Positions 45,178-54,387 of a stretch of 64,000 nucleotides of DNA are shown here, one piece after another. The notes under the pieces are model-generated. The model ran no database searches, had not been told where the DNA came from, and saw only the letters and a program-made list of their open reading frames with translations. Made by a program: the position numbers and the translations under genes. The stretch's first letter is position 1; every line of letters starts with the position of its first letter. This DNA is from Lutibacter maritimus (GTDB lineage Bacteria > Bacteroidota > Bacteroidia > Flavobacteriales > Flavobacteriaceae), in contig NZ_FOZP01000001.1 in assembly GCF_900116115.1 (NCBI RefSeq), positions 636,071 through 700,070 of the forward strand, given 5' to 3'.

Positions 45178-46257
45178 TTGTACGCAATATTAGACATAGA
45201 AACCACGGGCGGTAAATTCAATCAAGAAGGAATTACTGAAATTGCTATTTACAAATTTGACGGGCATCAAATAGTTGATCAATTTATTAGTTTAATTAAT
45301 CCTGAAAGAGAAATTCAACCTTTTGTAGTGAATTTAACTGGCATAAATAGCGGAATGCTTAAAAATGCTCCTAAATTTTACGAAGTTGCAAAACGTATTG
45401 TTGAAATAACTACAGATTGTGTTTTAGTGGCACATAATGCCAATTTTGATAATAGAATTTTAACAACCGAATTTAGACGTTTGGGTTTTGATTTTGAAAG
45501 AAAAACGTTGTGTACGGTAGAATTAAGTCAAAAATTAATTCCAGAACAAGATTCCTATAAATTAGGAAAACTTTGCAGATCGTTAGGTATACCTGTTTCT
45601 AGTAGACATAGAGCTGAAGGTGATGCCCTTGCCACCGTACAATTATTCAAACTTTTACTAAGTAAAGACGTTCATAAAGAAATTATTAAAAGTGCTATTA
45701 AAATTGATACAACAAGAAAATTAGCACCTAAATTATTAAATATTTTAGATGAACTTCCTAAAAAGATTGGCTTGTTTTATGTACATAATTGCACCAGCAA
45801 CATTCTTTATATTGGCAAAGGTTTAAATATACAAAAAGCAGTTAATCAGTTATTTTTAAGATCTTCCAAAAAAGCAACTATTATACAAAACAGTGTAGTG
45901 TCTGTTTCTTATGAAGAAACAGGAAACGATTTAATTGCACAACTAAAATATTTAGAAGAAATTAAAACCAACAAACCTAAATTCAACTTTACAAAAAAAC
46001 AACAGTTTTCTAAAATTGAATTTAGCAACGAAAATTTATTAGTGATTGATAAAGGGCGATCTATTGGCGAAAAATCTGTTTTACTTATTGAAAACAATCA
46101 ATTTAAAGGCTATTGCTACGTAAATTTAGAATATCAGATTAATAATATAGAAATACTAAGAACCCTTATTTCACCAATGGAAAACTCTATTGAAAATAGG
46201 TATATTATAAAAAATTACTTACAAAAAAACAAAGTCGAAAAGCTCATTCGATTTTAA
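45178..46257 (+). CDS. DEDDh exonuclease fused to a GIY-YIG-like domain
   Basis: A 359-residue protein with two parts. Residues 1-165 form a DnaQ-type 3'-5' exonuclease: Exo I LDIETTG, Exo II VAHNANFDNRIL and Exo III SSRHRAEGDALAT (His and Asp). After a linker, residues about 195-275 form a GIY-YIG-like nuclease (GLFYVHN, ILYIGKGLNI), as in the UvrC-Cho-like DnaQ/GIY-YIG fusions. It lacks polymerase III clamp features, so a repair role is likelier than proofreading. TTG at 45178 puts the LDIETTG strand at the N-terminus. Confidence 0.85.
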   Translation: MYAILDIETTGGKFNQEGITEIAIYKFDGHQIVDQFISLINPEREIQPFVVNLTGINSGMLKNAPKFYEVAKRIVEITTDCVLVAHNANFDNRILTTEFRRLGFDFERKTLCTVELSQKLIPEQDSYKLGKLCRSLGIPVSSRHRAEGDALATVQLFKLLLSKDVHKEIIKSAIKIDTTRKLAPKLLNILDELPKKIGLFYVHNCTSNILYIGKGLNIQKAVNQLFLRSSKKATIIQNSVVSVSYEETGNDLIAQLKYLEEIKTNKPKFNFTKKQQFSKIEFSNENLLVIDKGRSIGEKSVLLIENNQFKGYCYVNLEYQINNIEILRTLISPMENSIENRYIIKNYLQKNKVEKLIRF

Positions 46258-46268
46258 ACTTAAAAAAG

Positions 46269-48230
46269 ATGAAAAAGATTGCTACCCTTATTATTACATT
46301 ACTTTTAATTTCAACCACAATTGCTCAAAATTTTGATAACTATAAATTTGGCATTGTATCAAAAGAAGAACTCGATTTAAAAAAATATGATAAAGATACT
46401 TTAGCCAATGCTGTTGTACTCTTTGAAATGGGTGCTACAACATTTGATCTTAAAAATGATAAAATAATTATTAGTACAAAATTTTATAAAAAAATAAAAC
46501 TCTTTAATTCTAACGGATTTGAACATGGAACTTTTAGTATTAAATTGTATAAAACAAATAATGCACGCGAAGAAGTAATTGATATTAAAGCAATAACTCA
46601 TAACGGTTTTACAAAAACATATTTAAATAAGTCTCAAATTTTTAAAGATAAATTGACTGAGAATGTAAATGAAGTTAAATTTACAATGCCCAATTTAAAA
46701 GACGGAAGTGTTATAGAATTAGAATATACGGTAGACTCTCCTTTTAAATTTAATTTAACAGGATGGAAATTTCAATCTAGTATTCCTAAAGTTTACAGTA
46801 TATACAAAGCTTCAATACCAGGAAATTATTACTACAACCGAATTTTAAATGGTTATTTAAAACTAGATGTTAATTCTTCAGATATTAAAAAAGATTGCTT
46901 TAGAGTACCTGGATATGTAAATACTGCAAATTGTGAAAATGTAACGTATGCCATAAAAGACATTCCTGCTTTTACACCTGAAGATTACATGACTAATGAG
47001 GAAAACTTCATATCAAAAATTAAATTTGAATTAGCAGATTTTATTTGGTTTGATGGTAGAAAACAAAAATACACAACAACCTGGGAAGCAGTTGACCGTG
47101 AATTTAAAACAGATAAAAATATAGGTGGACAATTTAAAAAAACTAACTTTTTTAAAGATAAATTACCGCCAGAAATTGATACAATAACTTCAGAATTAGA
47201 TAAAGCAAAAGCTATTTATAGTTATATTCAATCTTATTATACCTGGAACAAAAAATACAACATTTTTAAAGATATAGATATTAAAGAAAGTTATAAAACC
47301 AAAATAGGAAATGTAGGTGAAATTAATATTTCACTAATTAATTCCCTGAAAGCAGCCAATATAAACTGTGATCTTGTATTAATTTCAACTCGTGAAAATG
47401 GTTTTCCAACAAAATTGCATCCAGTAATTTCTGACTTTAATTATATTATTGCAAAAACTACCATAAACAATACCACCTATTTTCTTGATGCTACTGATAA
47501 ATTTACGCCGTTTGGCACATTACCTTTTAGATGTTTAAATAAAGATGGAAGAGTAATGGATTTTGAAAATGACAGTTATTGGACAGATATTATTCCAATA
47601 GAAAATTCAAAAAGTCAGTTAAATGTAGATTTAAAATTAGATGAAAATGGTACAATTACTGGAAAAATAAAAAAATTGAGTTTTGGTTATGATGCCATTT
47701 CTGAACGTAAAAAAATTGAAAATAGAAGTATTGAGTATTTAATGTCTGATTTTGAAAAAGACTTCAATAAACTGGAAGTAACAGATTATAAAATTGAAAA
47801 CAAAGACAATTTAAATGAACCGCTTATACAAATTATTGATATTGTAATTGAAAATAAAACAAACGCAACAACACATCTTATAAATCCATACTTTACAGAA
47901 CAATTTAAACAAAACCCTTTTAAACAAAATAAAAGATTATATCCTGTTAATTTTGGTCATCCAAAAAAGTATGTGGTTAATTTTATGTTAGAAATACCTG
48001 AAAACTATAAAATTGAATCATTTCCAAACAATGTAGCCATAAGTTTACCAGAAAATGGCGGAAAATTTATTCATACTACCAAAAAATTTAGTAATTCTAA
48101 ATTAGGATTGTTCAGCACAATTACTATAAATAAGGCAGTATACTACAATTCAGATTATGAGTTTTTACAAGAATATTTTAAACAAATTATAATAACTCAA
48201 AAACAACCTATTTCAATTAAAATAATTTAA
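46269..48230 (+). CDS. exported DUF3857/transglutaminase-fold protein, active Cys missing
   Basis: A 653-residue periplasmic protein with signal peptide MKKIATLIITLLLISTTIAQ. The N-terminal DUF3857 domain (about 50-220) is followed by a transglutaminase-like domain (about 280-420) and a C-terminal beta-rich DUF3858-like region. Where active transglutaminases have a catalytic Cys (G-x-C-x-D), this protein has IGNVGEINISLINSL, so the nucleophile is replaced. His in TKLHPVISDFNYII and Asp in FLDATD are still visible. A binding or scaffolding role is inferred. It starts 11 bases after the exonuclease. Confidence 0.85.
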   Translation: MKKIATLIITLLLISTTIAQNFDNYKFGIVSKEELDLKKYDKDTLANAVVLFEMGATTFDLKNDKIIISTKFYKKIKLFNSNGFEHGTFSIKLYKTNNAREEVIDIKAITHNGFTKTYLNKSQIFKDKLTENVNEVKFTMPNLKDGSVIELEYTVDSPFKFNLTGWKFQSSIPKVYSIYKASIPGNYYYNRILNGYLKLDVNSSDIKKDCFRVPGYVNTANCENVTYAIKDIPAFTPEDYMTNEENFISKIKFELADFIWFDGRKQKYTTTWEAVDREFKTDKNIGGQFKKTNFFKDKLPPEIDTITSELDKAKAIYSYIQSYYTWNKKYNIFKDIDIKESYKTKIGNVGEINISLINSLKAANINCDLVLISTRENGFPTKLHPVISDFNYIIAKTTINNTTYFLDATDKFTPFGTLPFRCLNKDGRVMDFENDSYWTDIIPIENSKSQLNVDLKLDENGTITGKIKKLSFGYDAISERKKIENRSIEYLMSDFEKDFNKLEVTDYKIENKDNLNEPLIQIIDIVIENKTNATTHLINPYFTEQFKQNPFKQNKRLYPVNFGHPKKYVVNFMLEIPENYKIESFPNNVAISLPENGGKFIHTTKKFSNSKLGLFSTITINKAVYYNSDYEFLQEYFKQIIITQKQPISIKII

Positions 48231-48282
48231 GTTTTAATTAATTTATGTATGTAAAAACAGGCTTTGCAATAAATTCAATTTT

Positions 48283-48369
48283 CGCATAAAAAATCATTAA
48301 AAAAATATCGTAATATAAAATATACGGCATTTAGCGTATTTTTTATGTTATGCGTAAAATTTATATTTG
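48283..48369 (+). promoter_or_regulatory. repeat-rich promoter region of the papain-like/caspase-like operon
   Basis: The -7 element TATATTTG is at 48362-48369 with no TTG at normal -33 distance. Upstream lie several CGTA or TACG half-sites (48309, 48323, 48335 and 48353), the partial palindrome ATACG/CGTAT (48322-48339), and the pair CGCATAA (48283-48289) / TTATGCG (48348-48354). Such a cluster with a poor -33 suggests activator-dependent transcription. Confidence 0.45.
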
Positions 48370-48370
48370 T

Positions 48371-48395
48371 AAATGAGCACTTTAAAAGCTCATTT
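48371..48395 (+). promoter_or_regulatory. hairpin at the start of the protease-operon transcript
   Basis: Perfect 8-bp stem AAATGAGC / GCTCATTT with a 9-base loop, right after the -7 element, so it would form the 5' end of the mRNA 28 bases before the ATG. It may stabilise the message or regulate translation. No T run follows. Confidence 0.45.
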
Positions 48396-48422
48396 ATTAA
48401 TTATAAATAAAATCTGTCAGCA

Positions 48423-49844
48423 ATGAAAAAAATTACGCTCTTATTTTTATGCTTCACTTCCATCATTTTTAGTCAAGAACAATTTACAACAGGATTGTTA
48501 TTAGACAAAGAAAAGTATGAGGCTATTGAATTAACCGCTCCATTAACAACAAGAAGTTTAGATGATTTACCAGCTTCCTACAGTTTAAAAGCATATTGCC
48601 CAACGCCACAAAGTCAAGGAGCTCAACCATCATGTGTTGGATGGGCAAGTGGTTTTGGAGCAAGAACAATTTCAAATGCGATTAAAAATAAATGGGCAAA
48701 TAACATTGCTAAAATAAATGAAAACACTTTTTCACCAGCATTTGTATATAACTTAATTAAAGGACCTACAGACACCGCTTGTAAAAACGGATCTTATGTT
48801 TCGGATGCCATGTTGCTTATTAAAAAATATGGCATTTTAAAATTAAGTGATTTCAATTACAATCAACAAAGTTGCACCTTATTGCCTACTGATAGCGCAC
48901 TTGAAATTGCAGGTATGAATAAAATTGAAAATTTTGAAAGGTTAGCAAATTGGGACAATCCTTCTAACCTAGCCTTAAAAGTAAAAAAAGCAATTGCAAA
49001 TAACAATCCGGTAGTAATTGGTATGCAAATATCAGATACATTTCATTATACCAAAGGAACTTGGAGCGGATTACAATCAGGCAGAATTGGTGGACATGCA
49101 ATGGTAGTAGTTGGTTATGATGATAACAAAGATGGCGGTGCTTTTGAAATTATGAATTCTTGGGGGGCAACTTGGGGAAACAACGGATTTATTTGGGTAA
49201 AATATAATAACTTTGAAAGTTATGTAAAAACTGCCTATGTAATGATTGATAAAATTGAAGAACCTAAACCTGAAACTATTGCTTTACAAGGTTCTATGAA
49301 ACTTCAATTAAGCAATGGAACAACTATGAAAGCGCAACTTTTACCAGATGCAACAAGAAACTTTAATATAGTTGCAGCAAGCAAAAGCACCTACAAAATT
49401 GTTGATTCATATAGTTCTGGAACTCAATTCAGAATTTATTTTGATAGCCAACAAGCTGCTTATATTTATTTAATTGGTTATGGCGGTAGCGATAAATCTA
49501 TCAATCAATTATATCCTTTTGAAAACTACAGCGCTTACTTTGGATACTCAAAAAGTGAAATTGCCATTCCAAATGAAGATTATTTTATTGAATTTGATAA
49601 CAAGCCTGGTACAGATATTTTATGCATTTTATACAGTACAAAAATGCTTGATTTAAATTCAATATTTACATCCTTAAAACAAATGAACGGAGAATTTACG
49701 AGTAATTTAAAATCTATATTAAAACCTTATTTATATGCTGGTAAAGATTTACAATTACAAGAAAACTCAATTGCTTTTAAAGCAACTTCAACAAATAAAA
49801 ATGCAGCTATTGTACCATTATTTATAGAAGTAAACCATAAATAG
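48423..49844 (+). CDS. secreted C1 (papain-like) cysteine protease with DUF4384-like domain
   Basis: A 473-residue exported protein (signal peptide MKKITLLFLCFTSIIFS). Residues about 50-265 are a papain-fold protease with oxyanion Gln65, nucleophile Cys71 in QPSCVGWAS, His225 in GGHAMVVVGYDD and Asn245 in IMNSWGATWG, so the active site is complete. There is no obvious long inhibitory propeptide before Cys71. Residues about 270-420 form a beta domain like DUF4384 (FRIYFDSQQAAYIYLIGYG...YSTKMLD). No type IX sorting domain is present. The caspase-like gene follows after 6 bases. Confidence 0.88.
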   Translation: MKKITLLFLCFTSIIFSQEQFTTGLLLDKEKYEAIELTAPLTTRSLDDLPASYSLKAYCPTPQSQGAQPSCVGWASGFGARTISNAIKNKWANNIAKINENTFSPAFVYNLIKGPTDTACKNGSYVSDAMLLIKKYGILKLSDFNYNQQSCTLLPTDSALEIAGMNKIENFERLANWDNPSNLALKVKKAIANNNPVVIGMQISDTFHYTKGTWSGLQSGRIGGHAMVVVGYDDNKDGGAFEIMNSWGATWGNNGFIWVKYNNFESYVKTAYVMIDKIEEPKPETIALQGSMKLQLSNGTTMKAQLLPDATRNFNIVAASKSTYKIVDSYSSGTQFRIYFDSQQAAYIYLIGYGGSDKSINQLYPFENYSAYFGYSKSEIAIPNEDYFIEFDNKPGTDILCILYSTKMLDLNSIFTSLKQMNGEFTSNLKSILKPYLYAGKDLQLQENSIAFKATSTNKNAAIVPLFIEVNHK

Positions 49845-49850
49845 AATACT

Positions 49851-52649
49851 ATGAAACTTAAAGCTCTTTTTCTTGTATTATTTTGTTTTCAAACCATTAT
49901 AGCTCAAAATAGTACAGAAATTTTTTCAGACAATTTCAATTCAAACATCAACAATTGGTATGAAGGAAGTGATAACAAAAGAACTTTTTCAGTTCGAGAT
50001 GGCTTTTATTATTTTGAACATAAGCAACTACAAGGAAGCTGGCTAACAACTCAAAATATAACAATTGATACCAAAAGAGACTATAAAATTGAAGCTGCAA
50101 TTAAAAAAATTAGCGGCGTTAAAAACTCTGGTTATGGTTTAGATTGGGGTACTGATAATGATTATTATGAGTTTTTAATAACCAGCCAGGGCTATTTTTC
50201 TTTATACAATTACAACAAATCTACCAATCAATTTGTTGCATTAAAAAATTGGGAATATACAAGTTATACTAATAATTCCGAAGAAGCTTCAAACATACTA
50301 AGTATTAGTAAAATAGGAAATACCACCAATTTTTATGTAAATAACAAATTAATTTATACAGCAACTTTAAAAGCAATTGATGTTAATAGAGTTGGATTTG
50401 TTGTAAATCAAAATCAAAAAATTGGAATTGATAACATAAATGTTTCGTATTTATCTAATGGGCAAAATTTTGCTTTTAATGAACAATTTTCCTCAAATAC
50501 AAATTATTGGCCAACAGGATCAAATGCTGATGTGAATACTTATTTACAAGCTGGAAATTATTATTTTGATCAATTTAAAAAATCATCAGGTATTTACAGA
50601 TTTATCAATGCTCCAATAGATTCATACAAAGATTTTGAAATTGAAACTGAATTAACACGAATTTCTGGTGAAAATAATAGTGGTTATGGATTAGTTTTTG
50701 GAAGAAACGATGCTAATAATCAATACTTATTTAATATTTCGGGTACTGGTTTTTATAGAATATCAAAATATGAAAATGGCGTATATACTAATATTATAGA
50801 TTGGAAAACTACAGATGCAATTAACAAAAATATAGGAGTAGCCAATAAATTAAAAATAAAAAAAGATCAAAATAAATATACATTTTATATTAATGATACG
50901 TATGTAAATGAAATTTCTTATGCACCATTTTTTGGCAATAATATTGGTTTTGTGGCTTTTTCAACGCAAAAATTTGCAGTAAACTATTTAACAATTCAGT
51001 ATTTAGATGGCAAAAAAAATGTAATTGTAACAAATGACAATAATGATAAAGATTATATCATTAATGAAGATTTTAGCAATAACAGCGCTTCGTGGGTATC
51101 TGCAAATACTGAAAATTATTATTCGTACGTTGCAAATGGCAAATACCACATTGAGCACAAAAGAGAAACTGGTGGATGGTACTTTGGTAAAAATGTAACT
51201 ATTAATCAATCTAAAGATTTTGAAATTGAAACCACTTTAGAAAGAAAAACAATGGCAAATACAAGTTTAGCATTTGTATTTGGCAAAAAAGACGACAATA
51301 ATAAATATGAATTTTTTATTACCAATAATGGCAGTTATTTACTCCGCAAATATATAAATGGAGAAAAAACAATTGTTTTTGATTGGACAGAGAGTCCGTA
51401 TATTGCAACAGGAACCGCACCAAACCATTTAAGTATTCGTAAAAACGGAAATCAATTTAGGTTCTTTATCAACAATCAATATTTAGATAAAATTGATGTA
51501 TATTCATTGCCAGGTACAGGATTTGGCTGGGTAATTTATGATAAAACAGTATTAGAAATTGATGATTTTAAAATTAAATACCTTCAAGAAGATTTTAATA
51601 ATCCTCCAGAAATAGAAATTATTGAACCAGAAGTTGTTTCAAGAGGATTTAAAATTGTAAAAACAAAAAATATTCAAGTTAGAGGTAAAGCAACCGATAA
51701 AGATGGTATTTACTACGTAAAAATTAACGATATTGATGCCTATGTTACAGCAAATGGAGATTTTAATGCAGATGTTCCTTTAAAATATGGCGATAATGAA
51801 TTGATAGTTACAGCGGCTGATATTAAAGGAAAAACAACAACAAAAAAATTCTTTTTCAAAAGAGAATCTCCGGTAGTGGTTGTTAATAATAACAACAATA
51901 ACAATGATGATGACGATAATGACAATGTTGTTACCACCAATAACGGAGAATATTATGCACTTTTAATTGGTGTTAGTGAATATGGTGATGCAAAAATTGT
52001 AGATTTAGAAGATTTACCAAATAAAGATGCCGAAGGTTTAGCCACTATATTAAAAACATTTTATAATTTTAAGCCTGAAAATGTAAAAGTATTGGTAAAT
52101 GCTAAAAGAACTGAAATTTTAAATGCTTTTGATGATTTACGAAAAAAATTAACTGATGAAGATAATTTATTAATTTTTTATGCTGGCCACGGTGTTTATG
52201 AAGAAGATTCTGAAGTTGGATATTGGTTACCTTCGGATGCTGAAAAAGAATACACTGCAAATTGGATTCAAAATTCTGTAATTGTTTCAACAATTAAAAG
52301 AATAAAATCTAAACATACATTACTAATTTCTGATGCTTGTTTTAGTGGAAGTATCTTTAAATCTAGAGCATTAACAGAAGATGCACCAACGGCATTTAAA
52401 AAATTATATGAATTACCAAGTAAAAAAGCAATTACAAGCGGAACTTTAAAAACAGTTCCAAATAAAAGTGTATTTTACAAATACTTAATCGATAGATTAA
52501 AAAATAATAATGAAAAATATATGTCTGCATTAGACTTATTTAGTGCCATAAAAACACCTGTTGCAAATAACAGTCCTAATGTTCCGCAATACGGTGTAAT
52601 ACATGGTATTGGTGATGAAGGTGGAGACTTTATATTTATTAAAAAATAA
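49851..52649 (+). CDS. secreted caspase-like (C14) protease with three lectin-like domains
   Basis: A 932-residue exported protein (signal peptide MKLKALFLVLFCFQTIIAQ). Three repeats of about 190 residues (about 22-200, 205-385 and 400-578) share an F.DNF/DFSNN start, a GYGL-WG-like core and a C-terminal ID-I-V-YL strand, like concanavalin/LamG sandwiches. A bacterial Ig-like domain (about 585-675) and an Asn/Asp linker follow. The C14 domain (about 700-932) has catalytic His780 in YAGHG and Cys830 in SDACFSGS. Adhesive domains and a protease on one chain suggest a surface or envelope target. It lies 6 bases after the papain-like gene. Confidence 0.88.
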   Translation: MKLKALFLVLFCFQTIIAQNSTEIFSDNFNSNINNWYEGSDNKRTFSVRDGFYYFEHKQLQGSWLTTQNITIDTKRDYKIEAAIKKISGVKNSGYGLDWGTDNDYYEFLITSQGYFSLYNYNKSTNQFVALKNWEYTSYTNNSEEASNILSISKIGNTTNFYVNNKLIYTATLKAIDVNRVGFVVNQNQKIGIDNINVSYLSNGQNFAFNEQFSSNTNYWPTGSNADVNTYLQAGNYYFDQFKKSSGIYRFINAPIDSYKDFEIETELTRISGENNSGYGLVFGRNDANNQYLFNISGTGFYRISKYENGVYTNIIDWKTTDAINKNIGVANKLKIKKDQNKYTFYINDTYVNEISYAPFFGNNIGFVAFSTQKFAVNYLTIQYLDGKKNVIVTNDNNDKDYIINEDFSNNSASWVSANTENYYSYVANGKYHIEHKRETGGWYFGKNVTINQSKDFEIETTLERKTMANTSLAFVFGKKDDNNKYEFFITNNGSYLLRKYINGEKTIVFDWTESPYIATGTAPNHLSIRKNGNQFRFFINNQYLDKIDVYSLPGTGFGWVIYDKTVLEIDDFKIKYLQEDFNNPPEIEIIEPEVVSRGFKIVKTKNIQVRGKATDKDGIYYVKINDIDAYVTANGDFNADVPLKYGDNELIVTAADIKGKTTTKKFFFKRESPVVVVNNNNNNNDDDDNDNVVTTNNGEYYALLIGVSEYGDAKIVDLEDLPNKDAEGLATILKTFYNFKPENVKVLVNAKRTEILNAFDDLRKKLTDEDNLLIFYAGHGVYEEDSEVGYWLPSDAEKEYTANWIQNSVIVSTIKRIKSKHTLLISDACFSGSIFKSRALTEDAPTAFKKLYELPSKKAITSGTLKTVPNKSVFYKYLIDRLKNNNEKYMSALDLFSAIKTPVANNSPNVPQYGVIHGIGDEGGDFIFIKK

Positions 52650-52652
52650 TAA

Positions 52653-53483
52653 TTGAAAGAAACTAAAACAACTTTCGAGAAACAGAAAGAAAAAATACAT
52701 CAAATTATTTACGAAGCAGATACTCCTGCTGGAAAATGGTTTGACATACTTTTGATACTCACTATTATAGTGAGTATCATTTTAGTTATGCTAGAAAGTA
52801 TTGAAAGCATAAATAAAAATTATCACAACTTTTTAAATATTGCAGAATGGATAATTACCATTTTATTTACCATTGAATACGTTTTACGGATTTTTACTAT
52901 AAAAAAACCAAGTTCATATATTTTTAGTTTTTACGGAATTATAGACTTGTTAGCCACCATACCAAAATATATATCTTTAATATTTGTTGGTACTCACGCA
53001 TTAATTGCATTACGTGCATTACGCCTTTTAAGAGTCTTTAGAATTTTAAAACTCGCCCGTTATTTAGGTGCATCAAAAATTTTAACTACAGCCTTAAAAG
53101 CCAGTAGAATTAAAATTATTGTGTTTTTATTAACCGTTTTAGTGCTTACCATTATTTTAGGAACAATTATGTATTTAGTTGAAGGTCCTAGAAACGGTTT
53201 TACAAGCATTCCTTACAGTATGTACTGGTCAATTGTTACCTTAACAACAGTTGGCTATGGAGATATATCACCACAAACTCCTCTTGGGCAATTTATTGCA
53301 AGTATTGTTATGATTTTGGGTTATGGAATTATTGCCGTACCAACAGGGATTGTTTCTTCTGAAATGGCTAAAATAGATAACGTTCCTAAAAATACACAAC
53401 ATTGTGCAAACTGTGGCTCAGATAAACATTTAGACAATTCAAGTTTTTGTAGTAACTGTGGCGAAAAATTAAATTATGAATAA
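52653..53483 (+). CDS. voltage-gated potassium channel with C-terminal zinc ribbon
   Basis: A 276-residue six-helix channel. The S4 voltage sensor is LRALRLLRVFRILKLARYLG, with Arg/Lys at every third position; the selectivity filter TTVGYGD is at 198-204. The last 35 residues form a zinc ribbon with four Cys (CANCGSDKHLDNSSFCSNC). TTG at 52653 gives a charged cytoplasmic start. It begins 3 bases after the caspase-like gene and overlaps miaA by 8, so readthrough is likely. The ribbon is unusual and may serve as a ligand-binding or oligomer contact. Confidence 0.9.
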   Translation: MKETKTTFEKQKEKIHQIIYEADTPAGKWFDILLILTIIVSIILVMLESIESINKNYHNFLNIAEWIITILFTIEYVLRIFTIKKPSSYIFSFYGIIDLLATIPKYISLIFVGTHALIALRALRLLRVFRILKLARYLGASKILTTALKASRIKIIVFLLTVLVLTIILGTIMYLVEGPRNGFTSIPYSMYWSIVTLTTVGYGDISPQTPLGQFIASIVMILGYGIIAVPTGIVSSEMAKIDNVPKNTQHCANCGSDKHLDNSSFCSNCGEKLNYE

Positions 53484-54387
53484 GTATTTAATTGCTGTTG
53501 TTGGAGCAACTGCTATCGGAAAAACAACATTAAGCATTCAATTAGCAAAACATTTGAATACTGAAATTATTTCATGTGATTCTCGCCAATTTTATAAAGA
53601 AATGGAAATTGGCACTGCAGTTCCCAACAAAGAAGAATTGAATGCAGTAAAACATCATTTTATACAAAACAGATCAATTTTTGATGATTATAGTGTAGGC
53701 GATTTTGAAAAAGATGCAATCAAAAAATTAGAAGAGTTATTTAAAAAACATAATGTAGTGGTGCTTGTTGGAGGAAGTGGTTTATATGCCAACGCTGTAA
53801 TTGACGGGTTAGATTATTTTCCAGAAGTTTCTCCTGATATTAGAAAACAACTGAATCATCAGTTACAACAAAATGGAATTACCGCACTTCAAGAACAATT
53901 AAAAAAATTGGATATTGAAAGTTACCAAACCATTGAAATAGCAAACCCTCAAAGATTAATTAGAGCCTTAGAAATTTGTATTGGTACAGGAAAAACCTAC
54001 GCTTCATTTAAAAATAAAAATAAACATCCAAGAAATTTTAAAACTATAAAAATAGGATTAACAGCTCCAAGAGAAATCATGTACCAACGTATCAATCAAC
54101 GAGTTGATATAATGATGCAACAAGGTTTGCTAGAAGAGGCTAAAAAACTACATCCACACAAAGACTTAAATGCCTTGCAAACTGTTGGTTACAAAGAACT
54201 ATTTAGCTATTTTGAAAATGAGTTTACTTTAGATTTTGCCATTGAAGAGATTAAAAAAAATACCAGAAGGTTTGCTAAAAGACAAGTTACTTGGAATAAA
54301 AAAGATACTGATATTCATTGGTTTAACTTTGATGAAAATACCGCTGAAATCATAAAAAAAATAACCGAATTATTACATTTTGAATAA
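53476..54387 (+). CDS. miaA: tRNA dimethylallyltransferase MiaA
   Basis: Adds a dimethylallyl group to N6 of A37 in tRNAs reading UNN codons. The 303-residue protein has the P-loop GATAIGKT (10-17), the ISCDSRQFYKEMEIGTAVP block (DSxQ motif), the VGGSGLYANAVIDGL segment and NPQRLIRALEI. Length is standard. It overlaps the channel gene by 8 bases and the TIGR02757 gene by 8, forming a tight run. Confidence 0.95.
   Translation: MNKYLIAVVGATAIGKTTLSIQLAKHLNTEIISCDSRQFYKEMEIGTAVPNKEELNAVKHHFIQNRSIFDDYSVGDFEKDAIKKLEELFKKHNVVVLVGGSGLYANAVIDGLDYFPEVSPDIRKQLNHQLQQNGITALQEQLKKLDIESYQTIEIANPQRLIRALEICIGTGKTYASFKNKNKHPRNFKTIKIGLTAPREIMYQRINQRVDIMMQQGLLEEAKKLHPHKDLNALQTVGYKELFSYFENEFTLDFAIEEIKKNTRRFAKRQVTWNKKDTDIHWFNFDENTAEIIKKITELLHFE

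Noticed and set aside
48423-52649. Calling the papain-like/caspase-like pair an antiphage defence system
   Set aside because: Both proteins are exported and no sensor, nucleotide cyclase, nuclease or other defence gene is adjacent. The sequence supports a protease pair but not a defence role.
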